Assembly: GCF_019457885.1 (NCBI RefSeq)
Contig: NZ_JAHZST010000004.1
Coordinates: 1 to 64,000 of the forward strand
Origin: Shewanella nanhaiensis
GTDB taxonomy: Bacteria > Pseudomonadota > Gammaproteobacteria > Enterobacterales > Shewanellaceae
Reading direction: 5' to 3'
DNA length: 64,000 nt
Shown: positions 1 to 8,357 of the stretch, in pieces
How the letters are laid out: every line of letters starts with the position of its first letter
How positions within the stretch are numbered: position 1 is the stretch's first letter
The notes under the pieces: generated by a model
Database searches by the model: none
What the model saw: only the letters and a program-made list of their open reading frames with translations
What the model was told of the DNA's origin: nothing
Made by a program: the position numbers and the translations under genes

Positions 1-294
1 AAGTATTCTAATCATAAAACTTCCATGTTAGCCAAGCTCTTGCTGAATAGGCTCTTGGCATTTTCAATTTAAAGTAATAGCTTAAGGAGGTTAACTCAGG
101 AGCAACTGGTTGTATATAATTTAAGCTTCAATTCCCAAAGCTTACAGAATCAATCAGGCTTTCTGCCTATCAGGTGGCGACCAAAAAATAGGACAAGTAT
201 AACCTTTTTAGATTATCACACTCTTTCAGATTAGCTTTTGTATGGACAAAGCTTTACTCAGCCTACTTATCTTTTGAGCTGTGAAACTCATAAT
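1..294. other. Intergenic, no gene recognised
   Basis: This AT-rich stretch lies upstream of the first repeat copy. I see no open frame with a ribosome binding site and no recognisable protein similarity on either strand. It may continue from whatever lies to the left of the window. Confidence 0.5.
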
Positions 295-571
295 GGGGCA
301 AAATCAGTTACGAAACCCTACCAAGTAAAGATAAATCGAAGAGACAAATGAACAGGTGTGGGTGTGGCTGCGAGCTTCCAAAACAGGGATGTTTTGGTAG
401 AGACCACAAGGACGTGCTTGTGGCGCCTCGTAGAAGTAACTACACATTCCCCCGCTGGAGGCGATAGATAACAATGAAGGTTCGACCTTCAAAAACAGCA
501 CCAAATATCAAACCAGCCAGAAGCTAAACAAGAAAATGTAATCAGCCTTAATTCGAAGGCTAGCTAACTTT
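295..571 (+). repeat. Dispersed modular repeat, copy A
   Basis: This is the first of four related copies in the window (the others are at 572-905, 23950-24203 minus and 27047-27240). It opens with GGGGCAAAATCAGTTACGAA, carries AATCGAAGAGA and CAGGTGTGGGTGTGGCTGCG, then a hairpin (CCAAAAC-GTTTTGG), a conserved block around GACCACAAGGACGTGCTTG, and ends near the palindrome-like GCCTTAATTCGAAGGC. The hairpin differs in every copy while the flanking blocks are shared. A 66-codon minus-strand frame inside it (304-504) looks like a by-product of the repeat rather than a gene. Confidence 0.75.
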
Positions 572-905
572 GGGGTAAAAATTAGTTACGAAACCTTACC
601 TAATACAGCTAAATCGAAGAGAAAAATAACCAAGTGTAGATGCGGCAGTGACCGTCCGTGACATGGCCGTTCTATGACATCCATGTCACCACGGCATTCG
701 TGAATCCATTCACATCAGATGTCACGGCCGAGACTATAGGGATATACTCGTGTCGTGTCACTGAAGTAGCTGCACATAAGCCTGCGGCAAGCAATAAACA
801 GTAATGAAGGTACGACCTTCAAAAACTCACCCTGTACCAATCCAGATAAAAATTAACACATAGAAAATGTGACTAGCCTTCATTCGAAGGCTTGCCAACT
901 TAGCG
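572..905 (+). repeat. Dispersed modular repeat, copy B
   Basis: This copy directly follows copy A in the same orientation, so the two form a head-to-tail tandem. It shares the opening (AAAATTAGTTACGAAACC), the AATCGAAGAGA block, CACATAAGC, the GAAGGTACGACCTTC palindrome and the ending GCCTTCATTCGAAGGC. Its variable middle is longer than in copy A and contains a hairpin starting GTGACATGG and closing CCATGTCAC. The same middle recurs almost unchanged in the copy at 27047-27240. Confidence 0.75.
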
Positions 906-925
906 AGAAACTAGCTATATCGTCA

Positions 926-1204
926 TTAAGTGCGATATAGCACTTTAATCACATGCCAACCAAACTTTGTCTTCACTAGATGTGGTGTGATCAGCTCACC
1001 AGTAAAACAGACCTTATCGAAAGCGGGAACCATCTGACCTTTCTTAAATTCGCCTAAACTGCCGCCTTTCTTACCCGATGGACAGGTAGAGTGCTTTTTG
1101 GCTAATTGGTCAAATTTTGCACCTTTATTGAGCTTTTGAATTATCTCTTCGGCTAGCTCTTTATGTTTGACCAAAATGTGTAGGGCGGAAGCGGTTCTTG
1201 CCAT
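926..1204 (-). CDS. ppiC: Peptidyl-prolyl cis-trans isomerase PpiC (parvulin)
   Basis: A 92-residue single-domain parvulin that catalyses cis-trans isomerisation of peptidyl-proline bonds. It has no signal peptide, so it should be cytoplasmic like E. coli PpiC, which is 93 residues long. The parvulin signatures are visible: ALHILV near the N-terminus, [13 protein letters not shown] in the middle, [12 protein letters not shown], and [12 protein letters not shown] at the C-terminus. The gene stands alone, with repeat copies downstream and about 240 bp of intergenic DNA before the next gene. Length and motif order fit the family closely. Confidence 0.95.
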   Translation of the reverse strand: MARTASALHILVKHKELAEEIIQKLNKGAKFDQLAKKHSTCPSGKKGGSLGEFKKGQMVPAFDKVCFTGELITPHLVKTKFGWHVIKVLYRT

Positions 1205-1441
1205 CTGTTTAGGTTCTTTATCTGCATGTTTGTGGTGTTGATTATACCGAGTATGTTATCGAGAGCCTAAGTTAAACGGGAATTTTTTAGCCTTGATTAT
1301 CATTGATGAATGAAAAGCATCAACTTTTTAGCTGGCCATACCTCAATTGAGTTTGTGCAATCCATGTCCTACATTTATTAGATAGCAATTACTAGATAGC
1401 AATGCCGCCGATCAAACAGATCTCTTTGAGGAGATATCGAG

Positions 1442-2722
1442 ATGCTAAAAGCAACCCGTTTTTCAGGTAGACATTATTCCGTAAGGTTGAATTTTGCTTT
1501 ATTAAGGCATTTTCAACTTTCCTCCCTTTTACTCATCTTCCTTAGTTTTATTTTTGCTATTGGTGCCGAGGCTTGGGCACAGTCTTCTGAGTCCAAAGAT
1601 AATAAAGGGGAGATTTTGCTTGGTATGTCTACAGCACTAAGTGGTCCCGCTGAGCAGCTAGGTAAAAATATGCTGTTAGGCGTCAATATGCAGTTTGAAC
1701 AGGAGAATAACCAGGGGGGGATTAATGGCCGTAAACTTAGGTTAATCGCACTTGATGATGGCTATGAGCCTAACCGAACAGCGCCAAATATGAGAACCTT
1801 GATTGAAAAAAATAAGGTACTTGCTGTAATTGGTAATGTAGGTACGCCTACCGCAATCTCTGCTATTCCCATCGCCAATGAAAAACAGACTTTACTGTTT
1901 GCTCCCTTTACTGGAGCTGGTGTTTTGCGTAAGACGCCACCAGATCGCTACATTATAAATTATCGGGCTAGCTACGCTGAAGAGACTGCTACTATGGTTG
2001 ATGCTTTAATAAAACATGCTGGCCTTAAGCCTGAAGAGATAGCGTTTTTTACTCAAAGAGATGGCTATGGTGATGCTGGATATATCGGTGGTATTACCGC
2101 TTTACTAAAAAATGGGCTGAAGTCTAAATCTCAGGTTGTTCACGGCCGATATGAACGAAATACCCTCTCAGTAGACAATGCACTTGCCGATATCATCTTG
2201 GCTGAGGTTACCCCAAAAGCGATTATCATGGTTGGTGCATACGCCCCTTGTGCCCGTTTTATTAAACTGGCCAGGGAGTCTGGAGTTAATGCTCTGTTTC
2301 TTAATGTCTCTTTTGTGGGAAGTGCACCTCTAGCTAAACAGTTAGGAGAAAATATTAAGGGGGTAGTTGTGACTCAGGTTGTGCCGCACCCTGAAAATCT
2401 TTCACTGCCTGTTGTTAAGGAGTACCGCGATGCACTCAAGGCGTTTGCACCAGAAGCCCTACCCTCATTTGGTAGCTTAGAGGGGTATATCGCAGCCAAA
2501 ATTATGACAAAAGCGTTAAAAACGATAGGCGGTAAACCAACGAGAGAGTCGCTTATCGATGCACTGGAGGCATTAGGTAAGTTTGATGCTGGCGTGGGAA
2601 ATCCGCTCTACTTTGATACCAATAGTCACCAAGCAAGCCATATGGTTTGGCCAACCCGTTTAGAGAAAGGCAAGTTTGTCTCTTTTGAATGGCCAGATAT
2701 CGCCTCTTTTGTTGAGCAGTAA
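1442..2722 (+). CDS. Periplasmic binding protein, LivJ/branched-chain amino acid type
   Basis: This 426-residue protein has a long N-terminal signal region (hydrophobic core about residues 25-42, likely cleavage after AEAWA) and then a type I periplasmic binding fold. The opening of the mature part, EILLGMSTALSGPAEQLG, is typical of the LivJ/Peripla_BP_6 family. The start is supported by GAGGAG 9 bp upstream. Only 12 bp separate it from the following sensor kinase, and no permease or ATPase genes are nearby. I infer that it is a ligand-sensing partner of the kinase rather than part of a transporter. The ligand cannot be read from the sequence. Confidence 0.85.
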   Translation: MLKATRFSGRHYSVRLNFALLRHFQLSSLLLIFLSFIFAIGAEAWAQSSESKDNKGEILLGMSTALSGPAEQLGKNMLLGVNMQFEQENNQGGINGRKLRLIALDDGYEPNRTAPNMRTLIEKNKVLAVIGNVGTPTAISAIPIANEKQTLLFAPFTGAGVLRKTPPDRYIINYRASYAEETATMVDALIKHAGLKPEEIAFFTQRDGYGDAGYIGGITALLKNGLKSKSQVVHGRYERNTLSVDNALADIILAEVTPKAIIMVGAYAPCARFIKLARESGVNALFLNVSFVGSAPLAKQLGENIKGVVVTQVVPHPENLSLPVVKEYRDALKAFAPEALPSFGSLEGYIAAKIMTKALKTIGGKPTRESLIDALEALGKFDAGVGNPLYFDTNSHQASHMVWPTRLEKGKFVSFEWPDIASFVEQ

Positions 2723-2734
2723 TAGTGCTAAATT

Positions 2735-4825
2735 ATGACTGAATCATCCATTGAGGCAAAACGTGTTGGAAAGATGCTGTGGGCCATCATCGGCCTGACT
2801 ATCGTTATCACTATCGGGGTTAATCTCTCCATGGGGTGGGGGATCACTAATCAGCGTGATCAGTTAGCTGAGTTGGCAAATGAAACGATTAGATTTGCAG
2901 AGGATGAATCGACGGTCCGTTTTGAGCTGGGAAGAGGAAGACTTGAGTTAATTAAGTTACTTAATCTGGATGAAACCGTTGATGAAGATGCGGGTACAGC
3001 CTCAATAGTAAACCTTCAGCGAAGTATTGAATCCCTTACAAATCCTCAAATTTTATCTTCATTCGATCATGAGAGTGAGCAGCTTCTATCTCGCTGGGAG
3101 GTATTAAAGCGAAAGGGGCAGGAGTTTAGTCGGTTATTGGTGACTGTGCAGTTATGGCGTAGTCGTAATGAATCATTAAATCAGGATGTAAGAGATAAAA
3201 TATCATTAGATAAAGTGCGTAACCGTTTGCAGGATCTTCATGGCTTAATTAACGACTCGGCTGGACGTGAAAGGATACGCTCTTCACTTCAAATTAGACA
3301 GTATCAGAAAGCCAAAGCTGGCGTTGCCGATAAGTTGGCGCGTGAGATTGTCGCAACATATCTGAAAAAATTACGAGGAGGCCGAGATAACCTTCAACTT
3401 GAGATTGCCAGTATTCAACAGCTAGTTGAGGTGTTAGATGGCGTTGATCAATACGATCTTTTGGCAGATATCAAGGACAACAAGTTAAAACCAGTACTTG
3501 TGCGCCTTCAACGAGATATGGAGGCGGTATTTTCTAATAGTAATACCAATGGAGAGCTAGAACTGGAGGCGTTAAGAGTCTCCTTGTTTGGTGATAACTA
3601 TAATATCGATGAGAAACACCAGACGATCCATGTTAGCCAAGGTGGGTTTTACACTCTGCGTCGTGACTATTTATCCATGCTGATTGAGAGACACCAATTT
3701 AAGCAGGAGTTGGAAGCATTAGTGCTTGATATTGAACAGGAGCTGGGGCGTTTCGTCCTCCTTGAGCAAAATCGACAAAAAGTGATGGAGCAAAGCTCGG
3801 CGGACAAACTAACGGCAACTTGGATATGGGTGCTGGCATTAAGTTTTATCGGAGGAGTTGTTTTTCTGTTTCTGATCCGCAGAGTATTCGGTGCAATCGA
3901 GAAACAGGTTGCAGCACTTGCTGTATTAAGGCTGAAAGCTGAAAAGTCGAAACAATCTGCTGAAACTGCATTGAATAAGCTGGAGCTTGCCCAGGAAACC
4001 TTAGTTCAATCGGAAAAAATGGCAGCCTTAGGCACTTTAGTTGCTGGTGTTGCTCATGAGGTGAATACGCCCATAGGTATCTGTGTCACGGCTATCTCTA
4101 CTCTCGTTGAGGAGACTGAAAAGCTTCAGGACGATTATAACAATGAATGTTTAGAGCATGAGGGGATAGAGAGATTCTTTGAAATGAGCAAGATGGCTGA
4201 ATCATTAATCTCAAGTAACCTCTCCAGAGCTAGGGACTTGATTAAAAGTTTTAAGCAGGTGGCTGTGGGTCAGCACGTGGATGATAGAGCCACGTTCGAG
4301 TTGCTTTCGTTTATCGAAGAGTCAATGTTGAGTATCAGGCATGAGCTTAAGATGGGGCAACATAAACTCAATATTAGTGGCACGGGATCGACTTATGTCC
4401 ACGTTACGCCAAATCATATATGGCAGGTCGCGAGTAATCTGGTACTCAATGCAGTGAGGCACGCATTTAAAGATAGAACCGAAGGCACCATTAACATTGA
4501 AGTTGGCGAGATGGATGACAGTGTTTTCTTCTCCGTTGAAGATGATGGTCATGGTATGGATGAGGAGACAATGAAGAAGTGTTTCGATCCTTTTTATACT
4601 ACAGCTAAGTTAACTGGAGGGAGCGGCCTTGGTTTATCAATTGTGCATAGCTTGATCACCGAGGGGTTAGGGGGAAGCATAGATGTGGAGTATAAAAATA
4701 GAGAAAAAGGCGTGAAGTTTATGGTGATCTTCCCAAGTGGTTTAGATGATGAACAAGTGGCTTCAGTAAAGGAGCAGGACGAGGTAAAGCCTGTACAGGG
4801 ACTCATTGAGCCATTAGAGGAGTAA
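2735..4825 (+). CDS. Membrane sensor histidine kinase
   Basis: This is a 696-residue kinase. A membrane segment lies near residues 13-34, followed by a mostly helical extracytoplasmic region to about 360, a second membrane segment at about 362-382, and a coiled coil. The H-box AHEVNTPIG places the phospho-accepting residue at His441. The ATPase domain shows an N-box (NLVLNAVRHAF), DDGHGMD, FDPFYTTA and GGSGLGLSIVH. No receiver domain is fused and no response regulator is adjacent. It is co-directional with, and 12 bp downstream of, the binding-protein gene, so the two probably form one sensory unit. The cognate regulator must lie elsewhere. Confidence 0.9.
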   Translation: MTESSIEAKRVGKMLWAIIGLTIVITIGVNLSMGWGITNQRDQLAELANETIRFAEDESTVRFELGRGRLELIKLLNLDETVDEDAGTASIVNLQRSIESLTNPQILSSFDHESEQLLSRWEVLKRKGQEFSRLLVTVQLWRSRNESLNQDVRDKISLDKVRNRLQDLHGLINDSAGRERIRSSLQIRQYQKAKAGVADKLAREIVATYLKKLRGGRDNLQLEIASIQQLVEVLDGVDQYDLLADIKDNKLKPVLVRLQRDMEAVFSNSNTNGELELEALRVSLFGDNYNIDEKHQTIHVSQGGFYTLRRDYLSMLIERHQFKQELEALVLDIEQELGRFVLLEQNRQKVMEQSSADKLTATWIWVLALSFIGGVVFLFLIRRVFGAIEKQVAALAVLRLKAEKSKQSAETALNKLELAQETLVQSEKMAALGTLVAGVAHEVNTPIGICVTAISTLVEETEKLQDDYNNECLEHEGIERFFEMSKMAESLISSNLSRARDLIKSFKQVAVGQHVDDRATFELLSFIEESMLSIRHELKMGQHKLNISGTGSTYVHVTPNHIWQVASNLVLNAVRHAFKDRTEGTINIEVGEMDDSVFFSVEDDGHGMDEETMKKCFDPFYTTAKLTGGSGLGLSIVHSLITEGLGGSIDVEYKNREKGVKFMVIFPSGLDDEQVASVKEQDEVKPVQGLIEPLEE

Positions 4826-4896
4826 ACACCACTTAGGATCTCCCGTTTAAAACAATGAAGGTTACCCATCCATGATAAATCTTCATAAGAGTTCCA

Positions 4897-4931
4897 TACA
4901 CAAAAGCCACCTTCGGTGGCTTTTGTGTATA
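4897..4931. terminator. Long perfect hairpin terminator, bidirectional
   Basis: ATACACAAAAGCCAC and its exact complement flank a TTCG-type loop, giving a very long stem with A- and T-rich arms. It sits between the converging kinase gene and rpiA and can serve both. Confidence 0.85.
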
Positions 4932-5003
4932 AGGGCAAAGCATTGGAAGCCGATTTAATTTAGCGATTAAAATAGCTTCCTTTAATGTTGCCTGTAAACG
5001 GGT

Positions 5004-5660
5004 CTACTTTAATGTTTTAACACCATCTGGCGAACCCACTAACAGCACATCAGCGCCGCGGTTAGCAAATAGACCGTTAGTCACAACACCAACTATCTTA
5101 TTTATCTGCTGCTCAAGCTCTTTTGGATTGACTATCTTCATGTTGTACACATCAAGAATAATGTTGCCGTTATCTGTGATCACACCTTCACGATAAACGG
5201 GATCTCCACCGAGTTTAACTAGCTGACGAGCCACATATGAGCGAGCCATAGGGATAACTTCAACGGGTAATGGGAATTCACCTAAAATATCAACCTGCTT
5301 AGTGTTATCGACAATACAGATAAACTTATCGGCGACTGCTGCAACGATCTTTTCGCGAGTTAAAGCGGCTCCACCGCCTTTAATCATATCCATATGAGCG
5401 TTGATCTCATCGGCGCCATCAACATACACAGAAAGCTCATCCACTGAGTTAAGATCAAATACTGGGATCCCAAGATCTTTCATCTTCTGAGTTGAGGCTT
5501 CAGAGCTAGATACTGCTCCCTCAATATCGGCCTTCATGGTGGCTAAGGCATCGATAAAGTGATTAACAGTAGAGCCCGTGCCAACACCTACGATACTGTC
5601 TTTTTCAACGTATTCTAGTGCTGCCCAACCGGCGGCTTTTTTCATCTCATCTTGTGTCAT
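5004..5660 (-). CDS. rpiA: Ribose-5-phosphate isomerase A
   Basis: RpiA interconverts ribose 5-phosphate and ribulose 5-phosphate in the non-oxidative pentose phosphate pathway, in the cytoplasm. The protein is 218 residues (E. coli 219). The phosphate loop [11 protein letters not shown] lies at residues 25-35. The catalytic residues known in E. coli fall at identical numbers: Asp81 and Asp84 in VDGADE, Lys94 in KGGG, and Glu103 in TREK. The gene is monocistronic, converges with the kinase gene across a strong hairpin, and diverges from the DUF808 gene. Confidence 0.97.
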   Translation of the reverse strand: MTQDEMKKAAGWAALEYVEKDSIVGVGTGSTVNHFIDALATMKADIEGAVSSSEASTQKMKDLGIPVFDLNSVDELSVYVDGADEINAHMDMIKGGGAALTREKIVAAVADKFICIVDNTKQVDILGEFPLPVEVIPMARSYVARQLVKLGGDPVYREGVITDNGNIILDVYNMKIVNPKELEQQINKIVGVVTNGLFANRGADVLLVGSPDGVKTLK

Positions 5661-5915
5661 ACTGGCTTCCTATGAGGAGTGCTTCATAAAATTCTGTATG
5701 TATTATACGCTTACATCGATACGAGTGTCAGTCCTCGGGTCGCACTTTTAGTTATAGGATTAAACACTAAAATTTTCATTTTTTCTTAGCGGTGTGTATC
5801 TTATGTTTGATATTACTGGTGGATTAACCTGATTTTCAGAAGAAAATCACTTCTATCAGTTTCGCTCTTCTCTTTTTATCTTGTTTAGAGAGTTTGTTTA
5901 ACTTAGGGAGTTATT

Positions 5916-6839
5916 ATGGCTGGAGCTAGCCTACTGACATTACTAGATGATATTGCGGCTATTTTGGATGATGTTGCTTTAATGAGTAAGGTGGCAGCGA
6001 AAAAAACGGCCGGTGTATTAGGTGATGATTTAGCACTTAATGCGCAACAGGTCTCAGGTGTTAGCGCCGATAGAGAGCTGCCAGTGGTTTGGGCTGTTGC
6101 TATAGGTTCATTGAAAAATAAATGTATTCTCGTCCCTGCAGCGTTGCTTATTAGTGCTTTTATCCCTCAAGCTATCACTCCTTTGCTGATGTTTGGCGGC
6201 TTGTTTCTCTGTTTTGAAGGGTTTGAGAAGATCTATCATAGCTATAGCCATAAGCGAGCAAAGCACAGTGAAGGTGGGGAGAGCGCGGTTGCGTTAGTGG
6301 ATGATCTGGCCGCTTATGAAAAGGAGAAGATCAAAGGAGCGATCCGAACTGACTTTGTGCTTTCTGCCGAGATTATTGCCATCACTTTAGGCGTGGTTTC
6401 TGAGGCGAGTTTTTCAACTCAAGTCGTTACCCTATCTGCAATCGCTTTAATGATGACCATAGGGGTTTACGGTTTAGTGGCGGGGATTGTGAAACTTGAT
6501 GATCTTGGTCTCTATTTAAATAGGCGGGAAGGTGCTGGGCTCTTCACCCGTTTTGGACGTTGGTTTGGTGGTGGACTGGTTAATGCCGCGCCTTATTTGA
6601 TGAAGGGGCTGACTGTCGTAGGTACGATTGCCATGTTTATGGTGGGTGGTGGAATTTTAACCCACGGATTGCATGTGGTGAGTGAGCATATAACCCATGT
6701 TGCGACGCTACTTGGCGAGCTGTCTGTGGTGGGGCCAACACTGTCATTTATCACACCTAGCCTACTTAATACCTTGTTTGGGATTGTTGCTGGTGCATTG
6801 GCCTTGGCGTTAATCTCAATGGTTCAGAAGATTAAGTAG
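5916..6839 (+). CDS. DUF808 family inner-membrane protein (YedI-like)
   Basis: A 307-residue multi-pass membrane protein. The N-terminus MAGASLLTLLDDIAAILDDV is the hallmark of the DUF808/YedI family, whose function is unknown. Several hydrophobic segments follow, at about 77-97, 148-168, 172-193, 224-246 and 278-300, with a charged cytoplasmic loop (KIYHSYSHKRAKHSEGG) after the first. AGGGAG precedes the ATG at a good distance. It is a single gene between rpiA and a cyclophilin gene, and the context gives no hint of its role. Confidence 0.9.
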   Translation: MAGASLLTLLDDIAAILDDVALMSKVAAKKTAGVLGDDLALNAQQVSGVSADRELPVVWAVAIGSLKNKCILVPAALLISAFIPQAITPLLMFGGLFLCFEGFEKIYHSYSHKRAKHSEGGESAVALVDDLAAYEKEKIKGAIRTDFVLSAEIIAITLGVVSEASFSTQVVTLSAIALMMTIGVYGLVAGIVKLDDLGLYLNRREGAGLFTRFGRWFGGGLVNAAPYLMKGLTVVGTIAMFMVGGGILTHGLHVVSEHITHVATLLGELSVVGPTLSFITPSLLNTLFGIVAGALALALISMVQKIK

Positions 6840-6860
6840 CTCTTTACTCACTTTTGGTTG

Positions 6861-6883
6861 TCGGGCCAACTGATTTGGCCCGA
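6861..6883 (+). terminator. Hairpin after the DUF808 gene
   Basis: TCGGGCCAA and TTGGCCCGA form a perfect 9-bp stem 21 bp after the stop codon. The following T-run is short, so this is a likely but not ideal intrinsic terminator. Confidence 0.5.
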
Positions 6884-7046
6884 TTATCCTACGGCATTGA
6901 TTCACAGAAATACCTCTTCCCCTTTAAGTAACACTTTGTATCTACTATTGTTTCGCTTTCAACTTAACTATAACATCTTGTCAGCCTTTGGCAGTCTAGT
7001 GTCAACGTTCCTTAGAATGCGGCGCTAAAATAGAGAAGAGATAGCG

Positions 7047-7694
7047 ATGAAGAAGTTAATATTGAGTTTAGTCTTGGGTTCTACCTTAGTGGCTTGCGGT
7101 GGTGGAAGCGATTCTGAAGACACTAGTGTGCCACCGACTCCAGATCCTGCTCCGGAACTGGCTGCCGACGTATGTTATCTGATGGATACCAGTATGGGAG
7201 AGGTGAAGTTAGCCATCGATCTGACCAATACCCCAGTGACTGGCAGCAACTTTAAGCAGTATGTGGATGAAGGCTTCTATGATGGTGTTATCTTTCATCG
7301 TGTGATAACTCAATTTATGGCGCAGACCGGTGGGTTTACACCGGGACTCATCTATAAAGAGGGGCGCGATCCCATTATTAACGAATCCGATGTTGGCATA
7401 AGTAATGCTCGTGGAACCTTAGCCATGGCCCGTACCAGCGCACCTAACTCAGCGACATCACAGTTCTTTATCAACGCTGTCGATAATACATTCTTAGATA
7501 AGGAGCATGCACAAGATGGGGTCGGCTATGCAGTTTTTGGTAAAGTGATTGAAGGTTTAGAGGATGTGATTGACCAGATAGATATTGTTGAAACAGGTAT
7601 CGCTAAAGATCCTGATGGAAATAGCTTTAGTGATGTCCCTGTTGAGGATATTGTGATCAACAGTATCTCTGAAACAGCTTGTCCAACACGCTAA
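7047..7694 (+). CDS. Cyclophilin-type peptidyl-prolyl isomerase, lipoprotein
   Basis: A 215-residue protein with a lipoprotein signal (LVAC, modified Cys17), a Gly/Ser/Pro-rich linker to about residue 40, and then a cyclophilin domain. Family motifs visible are GSNFKQYVDEGFYDGVIFHR, FMAQTGG, ARGTLAMAR, SATSQFFINAVDN and YAVFGKVIEG. The Arg of FHR and the QFFIN core match active cyclophilins. Membrane anchoring to the periplasmic side of the envelope is inferred from the lipobox. It is a second envelope prolyl isomerase besides FkpA and SurA in this window. The gene stands alone between terminators. Confidence 0.92.
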   Translation: MKKLILSLVLGSTLVACGGGSDSEDTSVPPTPDPAPELAADVCYLMDTSMGEVKLAIDLTNTPVTGSNFKQYVDEGFYDGVIFHRVITQFMAQTGGFTPGLIYKEGRDPIINESDVGISNARGTLAMARTSAPNSATSQFFINAVDNTFLDKEHAQDGVGYAVFGKVIEGLEDVIDQIDIVETGIAKDPDGNSFSDVPVEDIVINSISETACPTR

Positions 7695-7704
7695 GATAGA
7701 TCTC

Positions 7705-7731
7705 AAAGCTAGGAGTGACGCTCCTAGCTTT
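7705..7731. terminator. Bidirectional hairpin terminator
   Basis: AAAGCTAGGAG pairs exactly with CTCCTAGCTTT around a 5-nt loop, between the converging cyclophilin and CBS-domain genes. Both ends are flanked by A/T-rich sequence. Confidence 0.75.
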
Positions 7732-7755
7732 ACTGTTTTTATGACATATTTGTTC

Positions 7756-8178
7756 TCATTGACTTTTTAGTAGTTCTGCACAGAGTTTCACAAAATCAGA
7801 GGATGTCACTATCCCCTCAATCTTACCTTCAGAGTCGACAACGGGCAGACAGCCTAGTTTATTATCGATAAAATATTCAACTACGATGGCAAGAGGCTCA
7901 TCTTGAGCTAACCGTTGAAAGTCAGATTCCATCAAAGATTGGATCCCTTGAGCTCGCTCTTTTCTATCCAGTGCATCGGCGCCATATTTGTAGATCATAG
8001 ACATGACAGTGCTTATCATCTTCTTGTGAGTCAGTATGCCCACAAGCTTGCCATCAGATTCTGAGATCACTGGTAGATGTCGTACACCACGATTTTGCAT
8101 TAAGCTGTGGGCATCTTTTAAACTGGCTTCATCACTGATACAAACCAGTTGAGTACTCATTATATCCCTGACGTTCAT
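7756..8178 (-). CDS. CBS-domain pair protein
   Basis: A 140-residue soluble protein consisting almost entirely of two CBS domains, about residues 6-60 and 83-137. The first begins with IMSTQLVCISDEASLKDA and contains GVRHLPVI and GKLVGILT; the second contains LGCLPVVDSEGKIEGIVTSSDF. Such stand-alone pairs bind adenine nucleotides and regulate partners. The partner is not evident here. AAGGAGG precedes the ATG. It converges with the cyclophilin gene and diverges from the phosphatase gene. Confidence 0.9.
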   Translation of the reverse strand: MNVRDIMSTQLVCISDEASLKDAHSLMQNRGVRHLPVISESDGKLVGILTHKKMISTVMSMIYKYGADALDRKERAQGIQSLMESDFQRLAQDEPLAIVVEYFIDNKLGCLPVVDSEGKIEGIVTSSDFVKLCAELLKSQ

Positions 8179-8266
8179 TGACCCCTCCTTTTCTCATTAA
8201 CTTATTACTTTGATTATATAAGATAAAAAAGATCGCCTACTTCAAAATTATCCATAACCTTGAGTT

Positions 8267-8284
8267 TTGTCTCATAAATGTCAT
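8267..8284 (+). promoter_or_regulatory. Candidate Pho box (PhoB site) upstream of phoD
   Basis: TTGTCTC-ATAA-ATGTCAT has the 7-4-7 layout of a PhoB box (consensus CTGTCAT repeats). The second heptamer matches 6 of 7 positions and the first 4 of 7. It lies 74 bp before the phosphatase start, a fitting place for activation under phosphate limitation. Confidence 0.5.
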
Positions 8285-8357
8285 AGTAGTGTTGCAAAAT
8301 AGATACTCGTAAGACCTCTTACCACTACGAGATGATAAAAATAAAGGAATAATAATA

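Noticed and set aside
304..504. 66-codon minus-strand frame at the left end
   Set aside because: It lies wholly inside repeat copy A, lacks a ribosome binding site, and corresponds to repeat blocks seen in non-coding copies.
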